From positions 28,856,367 to 28,920,366 of the forward strand of contig NC_092525.1 in the NCBI RefSeq assembly GCF_037038585.1: a stretch of 64,000 nucleotides of DNA, written 5' to 3'. Position numbers and translations under genes: made by a program. Below are positions 1-18,459 of the stretch, one piece after another. Below the pieces are notes generated by a model that was not told the origin of the DNA, ran no database searches, and saw only the letters and a program-made list of their open reading frames with translations. Position 1 is the stretch's first letter, and each line of letters begins with the position of its first letter. This DNA comes from Patagioenas fasciata (lineage: Eukaryota; Chordata; Aves; Columbiformes; Columbidae).

Positions 1-201
1 GGTGTGGCCTTCTACAATCAGCTTGTTCTGAGCGTGAATCAAAGCACATAGGCATAAATCTTAAGGAAATATGTGCAATAAAGAATTTGAAGAAAGCCTG
101 TTCAAAGCCTCTCCAAGCCACATTGTGTGGTCTTCCTCTGGGTATTTATGCAGGTGAAAAACAAACAGAAAAGGTAACCAGAGATTTTGTTTTCCTCGCA
201 G
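1..201 (+). other. COL11A1: COL11A1 intron, 3' part only
   Basis: No collagen Gly-X-Y coding triplets are visible before 202. The stretch ends in a polypyrimidine tract and CAG, so it is the tail of an intron whose upstream exon lies outside the window. Confidence 0.85.
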
Positions 202-6466
<6,265 letters not shown>

Positions 6467-6784
6467 GCTTAAGACAAAATCAGATCAACAAAAATGTTGC
6501 ACTTTGGTGCTACCAACCCACTTCATGCCACATGCAAGTTTTGAATAAGGATGGCATAGAAAATATGTCTTGCGGTGTGTGTGTCTCTTACCTAGAAAGT
6601 AATTGTTGCCCTTGTAGGGCCAGAATCACATGACTTAAACTTATTTTGCAAAGATGCTGTGGCACAGACAGACAACATAGGGCTCACTTTAGGAACACCC
6701 CCCTTTGGATTCCTTTGGTGCTGTAAAAAAACAAATGACATGGTGCTCCTTCCACTACAACAAAGAGGTGTTAAGAAAGTGTTT

Positions 6785-6790
6785 AATAAA
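6785..6790 (+). terminator. Possible proximal poly(A) signal AATAAA
   Basis: Canonical hexamer about 320 nt after the stop. No clear GT-rich element follows closely, so it is a weaker candidate than 6933. Confidence 0.35.
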
Positions 6791-6932
6791 CTGTAATTAT
6801 TCTATGTACAGTACTATACTGGTATTTCTCTGTCCACTTCCAAAACTTGCATGTGTCTCTGAATTGCATCAGGCTCTTATAGTATAATTACAAAACTACA
6901 TTGTCAATACTGTATTGTATGTATTCTGAAAA

Positions 6933-6938
6933 AATAAA
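6933..6938 (+). terminator. Probable COL11A1 poly(A) signal AATAAA
   Basis: Hexamer within an A-rich run, followed by gctgtaattgcca, giving a suitable CA cleavage position, and by a TG-rich stretch (tgtatatattgttgttg) about 50 nt downstream. Confidence 0.5.
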
Positions 6939-6978
6939 GCTGTAATTGCCAGTGAAACCAATTCCATTTCTGATTAAT

Positions 6979-7313
6979 AATAAAATCCCTTTGTATATAT
7001 TGTTGTTGAAGAGCTTTGTTATTTGAAGTCGCCAACAAACCTTAAGGTGGCAAAACTGGAAGACCTCGAGCAGCACACTCAGCTCTGCTGATATCACTCA
7101 ATTTCAATAACGAAAGCACCTTCAAAGGTGCTGTATTCCATGGTGCTATACCTCAGACTTTTTATTTTCTTCTCTAAATCCATAATTTCATAAGATACCT
7201 GTATATACCTAAAATAAACAAGTTTATAGTTTTGGGTGGGGAAAATATGTAAGAAAAAAAACACCACACTATTTCTGTGTAAGAGATCTGTTCAAAAATC
7301 TGTGTGAAATAAA
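6979..7313 (+). terminator. Further AATAAA hexamers (6979, 7213, 7308)
   Basis: Three more canonical hexamers start at 6979, 7213 and 7308. They could support alternative polyadenylation or could be chance matches in AT-rich DNA. Confidence 0.3.
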
Positions 7314-10300
7314 TTAGTCACATAGCTTTCTTTTTTTCTTAGCTCATCTGAATTCGTTTCCATTGTACTTATTTGGTCTGCATAAATATTAAAACTGGAT
7401 TCTAAACAGTTATTTATGGATTTTTGCAGTGTTTACTTAGATTTTTCTGTAAGCAATGATGGATATTTGCTTCCTGAACTGGATACACACAGTTCCACAA
7501 AATGGTCCTATACAATATTTGCCCATCCCATTAATATGAATTATTTTTCCTGTTATTTCACCCGAAGGCCAGGGATGCAATATGTCTAGGTCATGTGATT
7601 CTACAGAGTTGCTAAGCAACAGAAGAGGGGACTGCTTCCCACAGAGCTGTCTTTGACCCAAACTCTTACAATTTGCTATTCAAATCTCACCAAAAAGTGT
7701 TGGTTTGACCTTCCCTCTGAACATCTTATTCAGGTAGCTGGAAGTAGAAATTACATTTTAGCTTTACAACACAAATCCTTTTGTAATTATTTTTTCATAA
7801 TATATGTAAGACTTGAAAAGAAATGTTTGTTTTTATTTCTTATTAATTGTTAAATTAAATAGTACTAGTTTCTGCTGGCTCATTTCCAACTGGTATTTTC
7901 TTATGCACGTTTATACATGTAAAAGTGAGATTTCAAAAGTCAACTTCTTGCTGTTCATATTTTCTTTTATTTTTGAACCAAAGTTTGTAACTGTCACCTC
8001 AAAGAGGAAAATACAAATTTTATTAATAAAATCAAGTCTTGTCTACCTGGATTGGTCATTCTCTCTTTTTTTTTTTTCCCTCCCAATGCTACCATCTGTT
8101 TAAAAAAAGTTATTTGCTTAAGATTCTTCCCCTTGGCAACAGCTTTGTTAATTTTAAAATGAAGCTTTACATGTTAATGGCTGGTAGGAGATGCCTTAAT
8201 ATCAATTGATTTTCTATTACAAGTGCGCTCATTGTTCCGTGAATGATCTTCTGTTATACATGCACCAAAAATAACTTGAGAATGACAAAGACAGGATATT
8301 AAATATCATGTCTATTATATTTACCTGGAAAGGTTTCTTGTTTGTGTTCCTTTTCTAGGCATACAAATTATCAAAGAGGCTATTTGTTAATTCAGTAAAA
8401 AGCAATGCCAAGACTACTGCAAAGGAGCAGACTGCTCTAAAGCTATTTATTCATTTTGTTTTCAGTAAGGACATCGAAGATTATTACACTGAGGAAGGCT
8501 GCAAGCATACAGATATTCAGACATGCTGCTCTAGCCAAAATTGGTCTTGTTTTTTTCTCAGCTATGTGAATGAAGGCTCTGTTCTAAGGAGAAAGGATGA
8601 AGCCAAAGCCTACAATGCTACCATGGACATGTTTTGTCTCGCTTCTCTCAGGAGCTTTGCCAGACCTTGAATTTGTTTCCAGTTCCTCAAGGGTAGAGAA
8701 GTGATCTCCGTCAAAACACATCTAACTTCAGCAAGGCAGACAGGAGTTGTTAAGAATTCAGCAGCGGGACTGGGATCTAAGTGTTTTCTCTTCCCTGGCA
8801 TCATCTAAGAATTTTTTTTTTTCAATACTAAAAAGTCATTGTAGCTTAATCTTTCTAAAGCATAAAAGAACTCCAGCTTGCATAGTTATTAAAATGCAAT
8901 AGAAAAAAAAAAATTCAGTCCATCCACTATGGTCATTACATTATATACTACTAAAACATTATTTATATAAAAAGGACATGACCAAGGGCCATCATCATTT
9001 TGTAATTTCCATTTTGGTGGGTGATGCTGAGTATTCAATTGCCTTTCAATGTCTAGTATACATTTCATGAGCTATTACAAAGTAATAGTAGTAGTAGTAG
9101 TCTTCAATTTCCTGATTGTCAGACATTCTACACCCAAGTGACTAATGTTATTGTTTTTTCTCATACTCAGCTGGTATTTTCAGAGCAACATAAGGCTCAG
9201 CAAGGATAATCACTCAACCTCCTCCATGATTTTAGAACAAAAAACCTCTGCCACAAAGAGCAACAATAAACCCTCAACAAATAACATGAAAATCAGAAAT
9301 TAATCACTTTCCAAATGATACAGGAAGTACAATGGCCGATGGAATATTTATCATCATTTCTTCTTCTATGTACATTAAAGAAGACTGGATGTAAGTACCT
9401 GTCACAGTTCTTTAACAGCTTGCAAAACCATCTTCTGATTTCGTGCCCTGGCCTGCACTTTATGCCTTAAATGGTGGTCAGTAAAGTTATTTGCAAGAAG
9501 AAAACCAAATTCTTCTCTAGCCCCATAAATTCTCTAAATTGCATCTTCTGCTGTGTTTTCACCATAATACAGATGTAATAGGTAGTCCACAGGGCTGGGA
9601 CAACAAGGCTGCCCAGGGTCCCAAGGTCATCCTGATGACCAGGAATGAACACAGAAGCTTCCTGCTCAGTTCCCATCTCACCCTAATATATCTCATAGCC
9701 AAAGATCTTCAAAATGGCCACAGCCCATCATGTGCTGCAGCAACACAAGGCCATAGTGCGGTATGGCCTGCAGAGGCCTGGTCTGAAAGCTCTGCAGTTC
9801 CCTAGCACTAGAAAACACAGCTAGAGCAGAGCCATAAACCTGAGTTTTCGAATGGAAAATATTAACTAAATGTTGAAATTGCAACAAATGTGATTAACAA
9901 ATAACATTCCAATACCATTAGTGTTGCTGAAACAGATATACTAATTTGTTGTTTGTTAGTTTACCTGGAATTTTACAAAGAAAGCCCAACAAAGTCAGCC
10001 ATGGTATTATCACCAACCTGAACATCTTCTAGAGCAAGCATTATTCATTACAGCATGCAAAGTATATTAAGCGAATGACAAGTGGAGAGATTCAGAATGA
10101 AATTATTTTTATTGACATAAAAGCTTCTTTCTGTCAAATATTAACAAAAAATAGGTAAGGTTTTATATTCTATTCATACAGTCTCTTGAGCCTGTGCTTT
10201 TTTATTAGAATATCATCTCAATGGCAGCTCAGGTGAAAGAGCAGCTCTGCTTTGTGGTCCTGTTGCCCAAATTGGCTCACAAAATAACACAGCATGATGT

Positions 10301-12540
10301 GAAGGCTCAGGCTCTGGAGAATGCATAAATATATAATCTTCATAACATTTGCTATTCAGTAACTTTCTGATTTGGTTGTATAGGGATCACTTATGCCTTT
10401 GTTATTCCTCAGAAGGATTTTAGAAATATCCACTTTGCTCTAGGCCTACAGACTTACTCAATGCATAGATATTAAGATCAAAGCTGTTTACTGTCATGAA
10501 GTGCAAAAAATAGAATTTTAATTTGTAAAAAAATTCCATGGCATTCCTATTTCTGAACAGAACAAAGTATGTTTTACCTACCTTTGTTTTTAATTGTGAT
10601 GTTTCCATTTGAAAGGATAAGGTGTTTTTCTTCAAACTGAAAATATTTGACTGGTAGGAGAATGTCCACTGGTATCCACACTGAGATTGTTTCCCTGTGT
10701 GCTGGGGGACAGGAGCTGAATAAAAGACCTGTATAAAAGCACCTATACAAATGAAAGGCATAATAAAGCCAAGTACAAACAGTTCTCAGTGTACAAAAGA
10801 AATGAGAAAAATGTAGGAAAAAAAATAAGGAAGCAGTGGGGAAATATGTGTGAAAAGGACGATGGAAGCAGAATTTGTCTGCCTCCTCTCCTCAGCCTAG
10901 GGCAGGAGGGTGAGAAATCTTCATGGCCCAGTCTGGGAGCATCCCATGTGACTGCAGGTACGCAGCAGCAGTCAAGGTTGCTCAAAATGTGAAGGGGGGT
11001 GCTGCACCAGCACCCTAGTTAGGAGGCAGCAGCAAAACCAGTTCATAAAAACTGCACCCAGAAAGAGCAGCAACCATCACAGCCTGTGTGGGAAACATGG
11101 TGCCACTAATAATCACAGCACTGGCTGCAGCCACATCCCTGTCCCCTGCACTCCCTCCCCTCCCTTCCCAAGCGCACCTCTGTCTTCAAGAGACATTCCT
11201 GAAGTTGCTTCCTTTGCAGGAGCTTTATTCTTGTGGAGCAGCCACATTTTATTGTGGCACTGGGGAAAGCACAGGACATCTGAAAATGGGGACAAGAAAC
11301 TTAATTTTTAAAGGTCAGGTACTGGGAGGAGGGAGAAAGGGTGATGGGGGAGGGTGCGCAGGCTGGAAGATCAATATACAGCAACACTAACATGCTGCCG
11401 GACTCACAAAACATAGAGCCTGTCTGAGCCATTCAGAAATCCAGATTAAGAACAAGGGCTGCTCAATTTCTGGTTCCTTTTCATACCACAGAGAAGCATA
11501 TTGGTCAGGCAGCCTGAGTGTCTGGGCAACAAAAATCAGATGAAAACAATACAGAGACCAGTTCACGTTGATGACTGTGTGAAACAGTCCTCTGCACATT
11601 AAAGTTGCTCTACTTCGTTTTCTAAGCACATTAGCCTCAAAACAAAGCCTTGAGGAACCACATTTGAACTAGTGTTGCATCTTTCCATGCCAATTTTCCT
11701 GAAGAAAGCAATAAAACAACCAAAAAAGTACACACGAACTGATGATACCTGAAAAAATTCCCAATTAAATGATTCCTGACTATTTCAAGACATTATGCAG
11801 TTTTGCATGTGTGCATTCATTTCTCATGTTTTACATAATCTTTCTGATGACTGTATGCATAAGTGTACTATGTAGACACAGCAGCTAGCCAGCATGATTG
11901 CTCATTAAATTTAATGAGTAGGTTAGAATTATCTACTATAAAACTAAGATCAAAGCAAAATCACAAATTTGAAAGCCAGCTAAGGGCTGAAACATATGCA
12001 AGCACAGTTATTTAATACCTTCTTAATATGCACAACGATAAATACTTCATATAGATATACAGCAAATTTGGATGCACATTACTCAAGCAGAACTCAGCTG
12101 TGATGGTGTATGAAATGATGTATTTAACTATAATGAGATGCGTAACTCAGATGAAAGAAAAACACCCAAGTACTTCAGGCCACTCTTGCAACACTGGAAT
12201 ATTTTCACGACACAGGCAGTGACAGCCAGCCAGCATCCAGCCCTTTGAAAACAGCGAGTACAGAGCTCGATGCACGCTTTCAAATCTCTGTACATAAACA
12301 TGTGCTCACTCCCACACCTGCAGCACTGGGCTGTAATAAGGTAAAAAGCAGAAAAGTGTAAAGCCCAGGGCCTGCAAACACTGTATATGTGGCAAGAGAG
12401 GATTACAAAGGAAGAGAAGAATGACCAAGTACGTCTGAAGAAACACAATGAAGCACTCTTTTTAACAGGTGGCAGTAAAGACGCTTACTTGGATGGTTTT
12501 TCTAAGCAAAACTTCCACCTGTTCCACGGAGGGAGTTTGG
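7314..12540. other. Intergenic, no gene identified
   Basis: AT-rich unique sequence. Open frames on both strands are short, lack splice support and have no recognisable domain. A (TAG)n run lies at about 9085-9101. The first part may still belong to a long COL11A1 3' UTR. Confidence 0.6.
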
Positions 12541-12549
12541 GTTTGAACT

Positions 12550-12870
12550 GGTAGAATGTTTGGCTGTGGCCCTTGGCTGGGCTCCGGCAGGCGGGAGGGG
12601 CAGCAGCTGAGAGAACAGCAGCCCCCACATGACCGGGGCGAATTGTCTGCAGAACTCGCTGTACGGGGAGAAACCCCCGAACCCGTAGCGGCCGCACAAG
12701 CCACCCCCGGGCAGGGCGGGCGGGCCCGCCGCAGCCTTTGTCCGCGCGACTGCGAGGACCGTTAGGACCGTTGGCCGCCTCAGCTGCCTGCCCGGCGCCA
12801 GAGTCTGCGAGCCCGTCGTTTCATGGGAAGAGACTGAGGAGCGACTGCTTTAAAGCTTGCAAGGTAACTT
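12550..12870. promoter_or_regulatory. Isolated CpG island, candidate promoter of an unknown transcript
   Basis: About 29 CpG dinucleotides fall in about 320 bp, while surrounding kilobases are AT-rich with very few. It contains a double GC box (GGGCGGGCGGG, 12714-12724), a NotI site (12688-12695) and two tandem ggaccgtt units (12757-12772) that read as YAACGG, a MYB-type core, on the other strand. On the plus strand GCAAG|GTAACT at 12863/12864 could be a first-exon donor. On the minus strand CCAA|GTAAGC near 12488 could be another. The short frames across it on both strands show no known domain, so a non-coding or bidirectional promoter is as likely as a protein gene. Confidence 0.6.
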
Positions 12871-13957
12871 CTGCGAGTGAGTGTGTGTAAAAGAGATGTA
12901 CCTCCATTTATGTCTAGTCACTTAATTCTCACTTCTCCTAAAAATGTCCCATTAAGAATGCACCCGTTGCAGAGCCACAGATTTTTATATCTCTGCATGT
13001 GGAAGAGGCGGATTTAAGTTTAGCTATTACTCCTGCAGACGCACAAGTAAAAAAAAAAAAAAAACCAACCAAACAACAAACCTCCCAAACCAAACAACAA
13101 AAACCCTGCAACACCAAATATGAACCTTGCTTTCTGCTCCTTCAGACACATGAACCCACTGTGTGTGCAATGGTAGTGACACCTGCACTGTCACACCATG
13201 CAAACGCTTCCCAAGAGTTAGCACTGATTACAGGATTATTCTCTGAAGAGCTGGATGTATATAACCTAAGGCAATAAACGTTTTTAAAAAGTAAAAGGGA
13301 AAAAGGGAGTTGTTTTCTTTACCTAGGTGTTTCTGTGGTAGAACCAGCTGCACAGTTCTACAAAAACTGAGTAGATATGGGATTTCCAACAGCTGGCAGG
13401 CAAACACTAACCATATTTAAACAACTCTGTGAACTAACCAGGAATGTGTGTCTTTAATTTTGAAACACTTATTTAAAGAGTTTTTACACTGACATCTCTT
13501 CCATTGAGACGTAAGTCATATTAAGTAGCTTCATGGTGGATATAGTAGCTCCTCTTTCATGTAATCTCTTCCTCTGAAATCTTTGATTGAAAGGTAAGCC
13601 ATGTTCAGGGTTTTGTGGTTGATTCTGGAAGCTTCCTTCAGTAAAATCATTCCTAAATTAATTGCTGATGGAGCTCATCACTCATAACAATATTTCCAGA
13701 ATCTTTCCTCAATTATCTTCACCTGTCAGTTAAATCATCTTTTGGACGTGACACTCATTAAGGAGTGTAAAAGAGAAATAAAAACTTCATTAGTCAAAAG
13801 GGAGAAGCAGTACACAGTGCTGGTACTGTCCACGGGTCTGCCTTTGCACTTGCTGAAATACAAAGGACATTTCATTACAACTTTTAAGATAAACAGCTGA
13901 AAGTGATTAATCCCCTTGTCCTCAGTCCATCACCTTTAAGGACCACAGCAAGGATTC
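12864..13957. other. Intergenic, with A-run and A/C-rich low-complexity tract
   Basis: A run of 16 A at 13049-13064 is followed by a ccaa/caaa-rich tract to about 13115. Otherwise no gene or repeat is recognised. If the donor at 12864 is used, this would be the first intron of the candidate transcript. Confidence 0.55.
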
Positions 13958-13965
13958 TTCTGTGT

Positions 13966-14156
13966 TAGGGGTGTAAAATTCATTTTCATCGGGGGCCACA
14001 TCAGCCTCATGGTTGCCTTCAAAGCCCCAAATGTAATTTTAGGGCTGTATAAATGTAACTACTCCTATATTTATACAGTCCTAAAATTATATTTGGCCCC
14101 TTGAAAGCAACCATGAGGCTGATGTGTCCCTCAGTGAAATGAGTTTGACACCCCTG
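13966..14156. mobile_element. Foldback MITE, hAT-type, 191 bp
   Basis: Nearly the whole element is an inverted repeat. The left end (taggggtgtaaaattcattt) pairs with the right end (reverse complement caggggtgtcaaactcattt), and inner arms around catcagcctcatggttgc and ccaaatgtaattttagg pair across a short central loop near 14055-14070. Flanks ttctgtgt (13958-13965) and atctgtgt (14157-14164) match at 7 of 8 bases, the 8-bp target duplication expected of hAT transposons. There is no transposase frame, so it is non-autonomous. Confidence 0.85.
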
Positions 14157-14164
14157 ATCTGTGT

Positions 14165-17100
14165 TCACAGTTTTAGGATGTATCTATGTAATGTGCAACA
14201 AAGTAAGAGACCTGCACCACTCCTACACATAGACAAGTAGCAAAGTAACAGTTACTCCCTAGCCTGGGCTCTCTTCCCCTCAGCTCTCCTTAGCTATGAG
14301 TTGTCTTAGGCTGAGGGTCTCCTAGGGAAAGAAATGGAATGATAATTCTCAAAGTATTCAGTTGCCAGACAGGCAGGTGAGGATTGTAAGCTAAAACATT
14401 CGTGAGCATGGTAATTCTTAAATTAGCTCAGTTACAAATTGTTCATCCTTTCTTGTTACCATTGTTCCTGTCTGAATTGCAAAAAAAAAATGACTTACAC
14501 TTAATGAGCTAGGATCCAGTGGTGCAGGAGATGCAAGGACGCATTTCACTTATCTAGGGATGAAAGAAGAGAAAGGTTAAGATAGTTTTGAGCTGTATCT
14601 CTCCTGAAAATAAATGAAATTTAGATGTTTTCAGAATATTTGGAAAAAATACAAAAAATAAACACCAAAAAACCCCTAATTTTCTGTGTATGCTTTCATG
14701 AAAACACTATTGAATTGAAAAACATTTTTTGTGCAGTAGATATAAAGTTTGATGTATCTTACAGGTCTCTGAAAGTTTTAAAGTAAATCCAAAGAAACTG
14801 TTTCAGTAGGCTTCGGTTTCCTGCACACAGGTGCAATACATTTCATTTTTCAGCTTCTTAAAAGCTTTCAGACTATGTTTGGAAAAAGTATCCCTTCAGT
14901 CAATAACTCACCATAAACATATGCCAGTATGAAACAAACAAAAGATACTTTCATAGAAGTGACTTACATAAATATAAGTTAATATGAAGAAAAAGTACAT
15001 TCACTCTTCACTGTGGTGATATCAACTACTTACAAAGACTTTTGGTCTAACTTCACCTCATTTCCATGTTTTGCAATGGTATCAAACCAAGGCTGCAGAG
15101 AGCTACTGAAGGCTGATGCTAGGGTAAGCAAAAGGGGAATCAGAGCCATTCAGCTTCTCTGACTGCTATTGCAGTGATGTGATCAGTACCTTGACAGATG
15201 CTAAGAATCATTTTACTGATTCACTTTTCTTCAAACCTAAGGCTGTGGGCAATCAAAGAAAATAGGAACATCTGGCTGAGCTTTTGATTGCCATGCTCAC
15301 TGATATAGTGCACCCAAATAAGCAACAATTACTCAGTATAGCTTGTGTCAAAAGACATATCAAGTTAATTCAAATTAAGTCAGGATAAATTGAATTCACA
15401 TGACATTCATGCATATATGTATGCATAGTTTAAATAAGATGCGTCTGCACTACATTTTGCTTTATTTACAAGGAAAACACATGCAAAGTTTTGTGGTTTA
15501 AGTAAATATTTTCAAAAGCTTTTGGACTTCTTAAAACCAAACTTCATGGAAAACTCTGTGTCCTTTGGAAGGGCATTTCTAGACTCGTAAAGATAAAAAT
15601 TTGTTGGCTTTATAAAGTTCATATTTCTCACTTCTTAACAAATTTGGAGAAGTTATTCATAAGCATTTAGTCAGTAACAATTACAATAATACGTGACTGG
15701 TATTTGGGTAAACTTAATAGCTAAGATGGTGGTCAAGATAAAAAAAAAGATTGTAGTAAGAACGGAAAGTCCTAAAACTAATATCCTCACATTTTCACTT
15801 AATTTTGAGTGAAGAATGCTGGGAATATGTATTTTCTTTAAAAAAAAAAAAAATAGTATTCTTGTTTGGATTCTATTTATTGCAACCGTAAGTTAGGTTG
15901 AATGAGAACCTGAGATTAAAACTGATCAAAGGTTAAAGACAAAGCTGAAGTTGTGTGCTTGATTTCTTGAAAATAGAAACTAAAAAAAAAAAAAAGAAAT
16001 AAATGTTAGTCTTTGCTTGGCAGATATAGATACCATTGTTTCCAAGTTAAATTTTTAAAGTTTGATTTGTAACTTGGGTGTGGAAATATTCTTGCTAGCA
16101 AAATAGTGACAGACTCTCAGGCTGAGGTGCTATCAGTGCTCAACTAACTATAGGTGAAATTTACTGTAATGTCACCTCAGTCTGGGCTGATTCTAAAATC
16201 CTATAACAAAAGTCCCAGGAATTGTTCTGCAACATGTTCAGATGTGTGAGCATGGGACTCAACATGCTTTGTTACCAGAGGCCACAAGTGCAATGAATGT
16301 GGCCAAGAAGCTGTTACTCTCTCATTTTTTTTTTTTTTTTTTTTTTTCTGAAGGTCCACTTTGTTTTGGAGCCAAGAAATAGGTTTTTGCTATTCATTGA
16401 CTCCTGTGAATATTAAGAATCCGACACCCTTGAGAACAATCAGATCAATCAATTAGAAAACTGTTACTGTGCTGCCTTCATAAATCAAGGATTAGCTTGT
16501 GATCCATAACTTCAAACAGCCTTTTAGCAGCTGTTTTCTTGAAGTTCCTTCCTTTAAAATACTAACCCTGTTACACATACATCCTCTGATTCAGAGGGTA
16601 AGAGTTCTTCTATTAGCATTACCTTTCAAAATATATTTGATGAAAAATCCCTTAGATAGTCTAATGATACGGTCGAGTTGCCGTCAGCTGAACAGACCCT
16701 TTACAAACGCTACTCAAAAATCAATACCAGTCCTTCAGTGCCTTCAAAGGATGTGGAGTCAGGGCCATAATAACAGTGATTGTCTCCAGAAAATACCTGT
16801 TCAGTGATCATTCTGCAGTGGCCTGGAAGTCCAAATCCCCCTCAATAACTTTTAAAATGGACACATGCTGGGAAATACAAAGTCAGCCCTAGGAAACAGG
16901 CCAGTATCTGCACTTTCTGGCTAGTGAAGTACCTACTTATTTACTCCATTGCTTGCTCATCATTGGCCTAAAATTTTGGAGAAGAAAGTCTGCTAAAAAA
17001 GTAAGTTCCAGAATAGTGGGTCAGCATTTCAGACTTGTTCAGCACACAAAGGAATACTATGCACCACAGGAGAATCAGTTGGCAGCTCCTCGCTTTGCCT

Positions 17101-17640
17101 GTTTTATTTAGGGATTTGAAAATAGACTAAAGCAAAGATCGTGATCGTAGGGGAAAAATAATCATAAACAGCAAAGCAGTGTGCGTAGTTATGGTCTCTG
17201 ATATTTATTCTCTGGGTAAAGCAGCTGGCTTGCTTGGAATCAGTAGCGGGAACAGGGGAATATTTAGCCAAGTTTGAAGTACTGTGACAATTACTTTAGT
17301 GATAAGGCTCTGAATGCCCTTTGTAGATGCAGAAGGTTGCTGTCTAACCTTTGACAGTAAGAACAGAGCAATTAAAAGGTGTTCTCAGGGTTAGAATTTT
17401 TAATCTGTGTGTGCCTGTGTGTCATACGTGCATGTGCAAGTTTTCTCTGTGATGCTGGTTGCATACTGGCATTATTGTAACTTGCAGCAAGTTCCACATT
17501 TTCAAAAATACTTGTGTCTATTAGCTAGAGATGCTTTCTTTCCTCTGAGGTTTGAATAACCACTGATGTCAATGAGGGCATTTCTTTCAGTCTCAGTGAA
17601 TACTATCCAACCACAGCAAGCAAGGCCTTAAGCTCAGTAT
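14165..17640. other. Intergenic, no gene identified
   Basis: AT-rich unique DNA with A-runs near 15840-15853 and 15981-15994 and the long T-run at 16325-16347. A 102-codon plus frame at 16499-16807 has no domain or splice support. Confidence 0.6.
16325..16347. repeat. Poly(T) tract, 23 T
   Basis: Uninterrupted T23. It could be the tail of a minus-strand retroposed sequence, but no source sequence or target duplication is recognisable beside it. Confidence 0.9.
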
Positions 17641-17649
17641 TATCTTGTG

Positions 17650-18450
17650 CAATATCCAGAGATTTAATTTCCCTGAAACAATTTGAAGACAACTGAAATC
17701 GCTTCAGCATTTTCTCATAGGAAGTGTTCTTAATCTTGTTACAGTTCTCATCATTTATCTTCTAGATTCTCTTTAATTAGTCCACATCTCTCTTTAAAAG
17801 TAACATGGTGCCAGAATTAGCTAGCTGAGACCTCACCTGTGCTGAATAGAGAGGAAAAATTACTTCCAGGCTTCATATATGACACTTTATTGCAACAGCT
17901 TCATATTCTAGCCCCATATTCAGTCTGTGACTCATTATAAGCTGCAATCCTTTTGTACGTTGCTGATTGATGGATGGTGACATCACCTGTATTGCACATT
18001 TAATTTCCTTTACCACAAGCAGGACTTCTGCACTTAGTGCTGAGTTCTTTCTTATAGCCTTCAGACCAAATCCACCCCTCTGTCTAGTTGATTTTGAACT
18101 CCAGGAGCTTTCTGTCTTCCTTCTTACTTCTCCTGACTCAGTGCCACACACAGTAAATCCAGCTCTAAGCAGTATTTTCCTTAACAGTGTAAGAGATGGC
18201 ACTAGGAATTTGCCTAAAAAATCTAAGGCCCGGTTAGCCTTCACCTCAGCATCGTGCCCCTTGGAGAATGAACCACTGAAAGCTGTTTCAAATAGGACCT
18301 TTCAGCCACTGTGTACCCACTTTTCCTGGAGTTCAAATTTCCATGGTTTGCATATGATAAAGTTGTAGTGGACAGTATCAAAAGCCTCAGCACAGTCAAG
18401 ACGTAACAGCCATGGCATTTACTATCCACTGAGGTAGCTGCACCGCTGAA
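17650..18450 (-). mobile_element. Decayed CR1/L3-like LINE, reverse-transcriptase region
   Basis: Read on the minus strand, 18354-18389 encodes AEAFDTVHYNFII, matching the AFDTVPHNILI reverse-transcriptase motif of CR1-clade LINEs. About 155 codons downstream is HRLNMGLEYEAVAIK (about 17889-17933), matching the LNMS-x-EAVAKK segment, at about the spacing expected in ORF2. Farther on (about 17705-17840), gtgaggtctcagct, tttaaagagagatgtgga and tcctatgagaaaatgctga match the VRPxLEYC, FKKDV and YEERL parts of the C-terminus. Stops and frame changes break the reading throughout, so it is an old dead copy. Overlapping 133-aa plus and 123-aa minus frames here are by-products of this fossil. Confidence 0.72.
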
Positions 18451-18459
18451 GTGAAAGAT

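Larger units (their letters stand above)
6467..6955 (+). other. COL11A1: COL11A1 3' UTR (minimum extent)
   Basis: Follows the TAA stop. The end is set tentatively just after the AATAAA at 6933-6938, which has a CA dinucleotide about 10 nt downstream and a GT-rich stretch from about 6989. Further AATAAA hexamers downstream mean the real 3' UTR could run to at least about 7.3 kb. Confidence 0.6.

Noticed and set aside
12128-12448. 106-aa cysteine-rich minus-strand frame beside the CpG island
   Set aside because: It starts at a non-ATG codon, its cysteine spacing matches no known fold, and there is no splice support. Its position downstream of the island on the minus strand is the only point in its favour.
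16325-16347. Poly(T) as the tail of a processed pseudogene
   Set aside because: No coding remnant, AATAAA or flanking duplication found beside it.
17873-18368. Opposed 133-aa (plus) and 123-aa (minus) frames
   Set aside because: They are explained as leftovers of the decayed CR1/L3-like LINE; the recognisable motifs change frame and the reading is broken.
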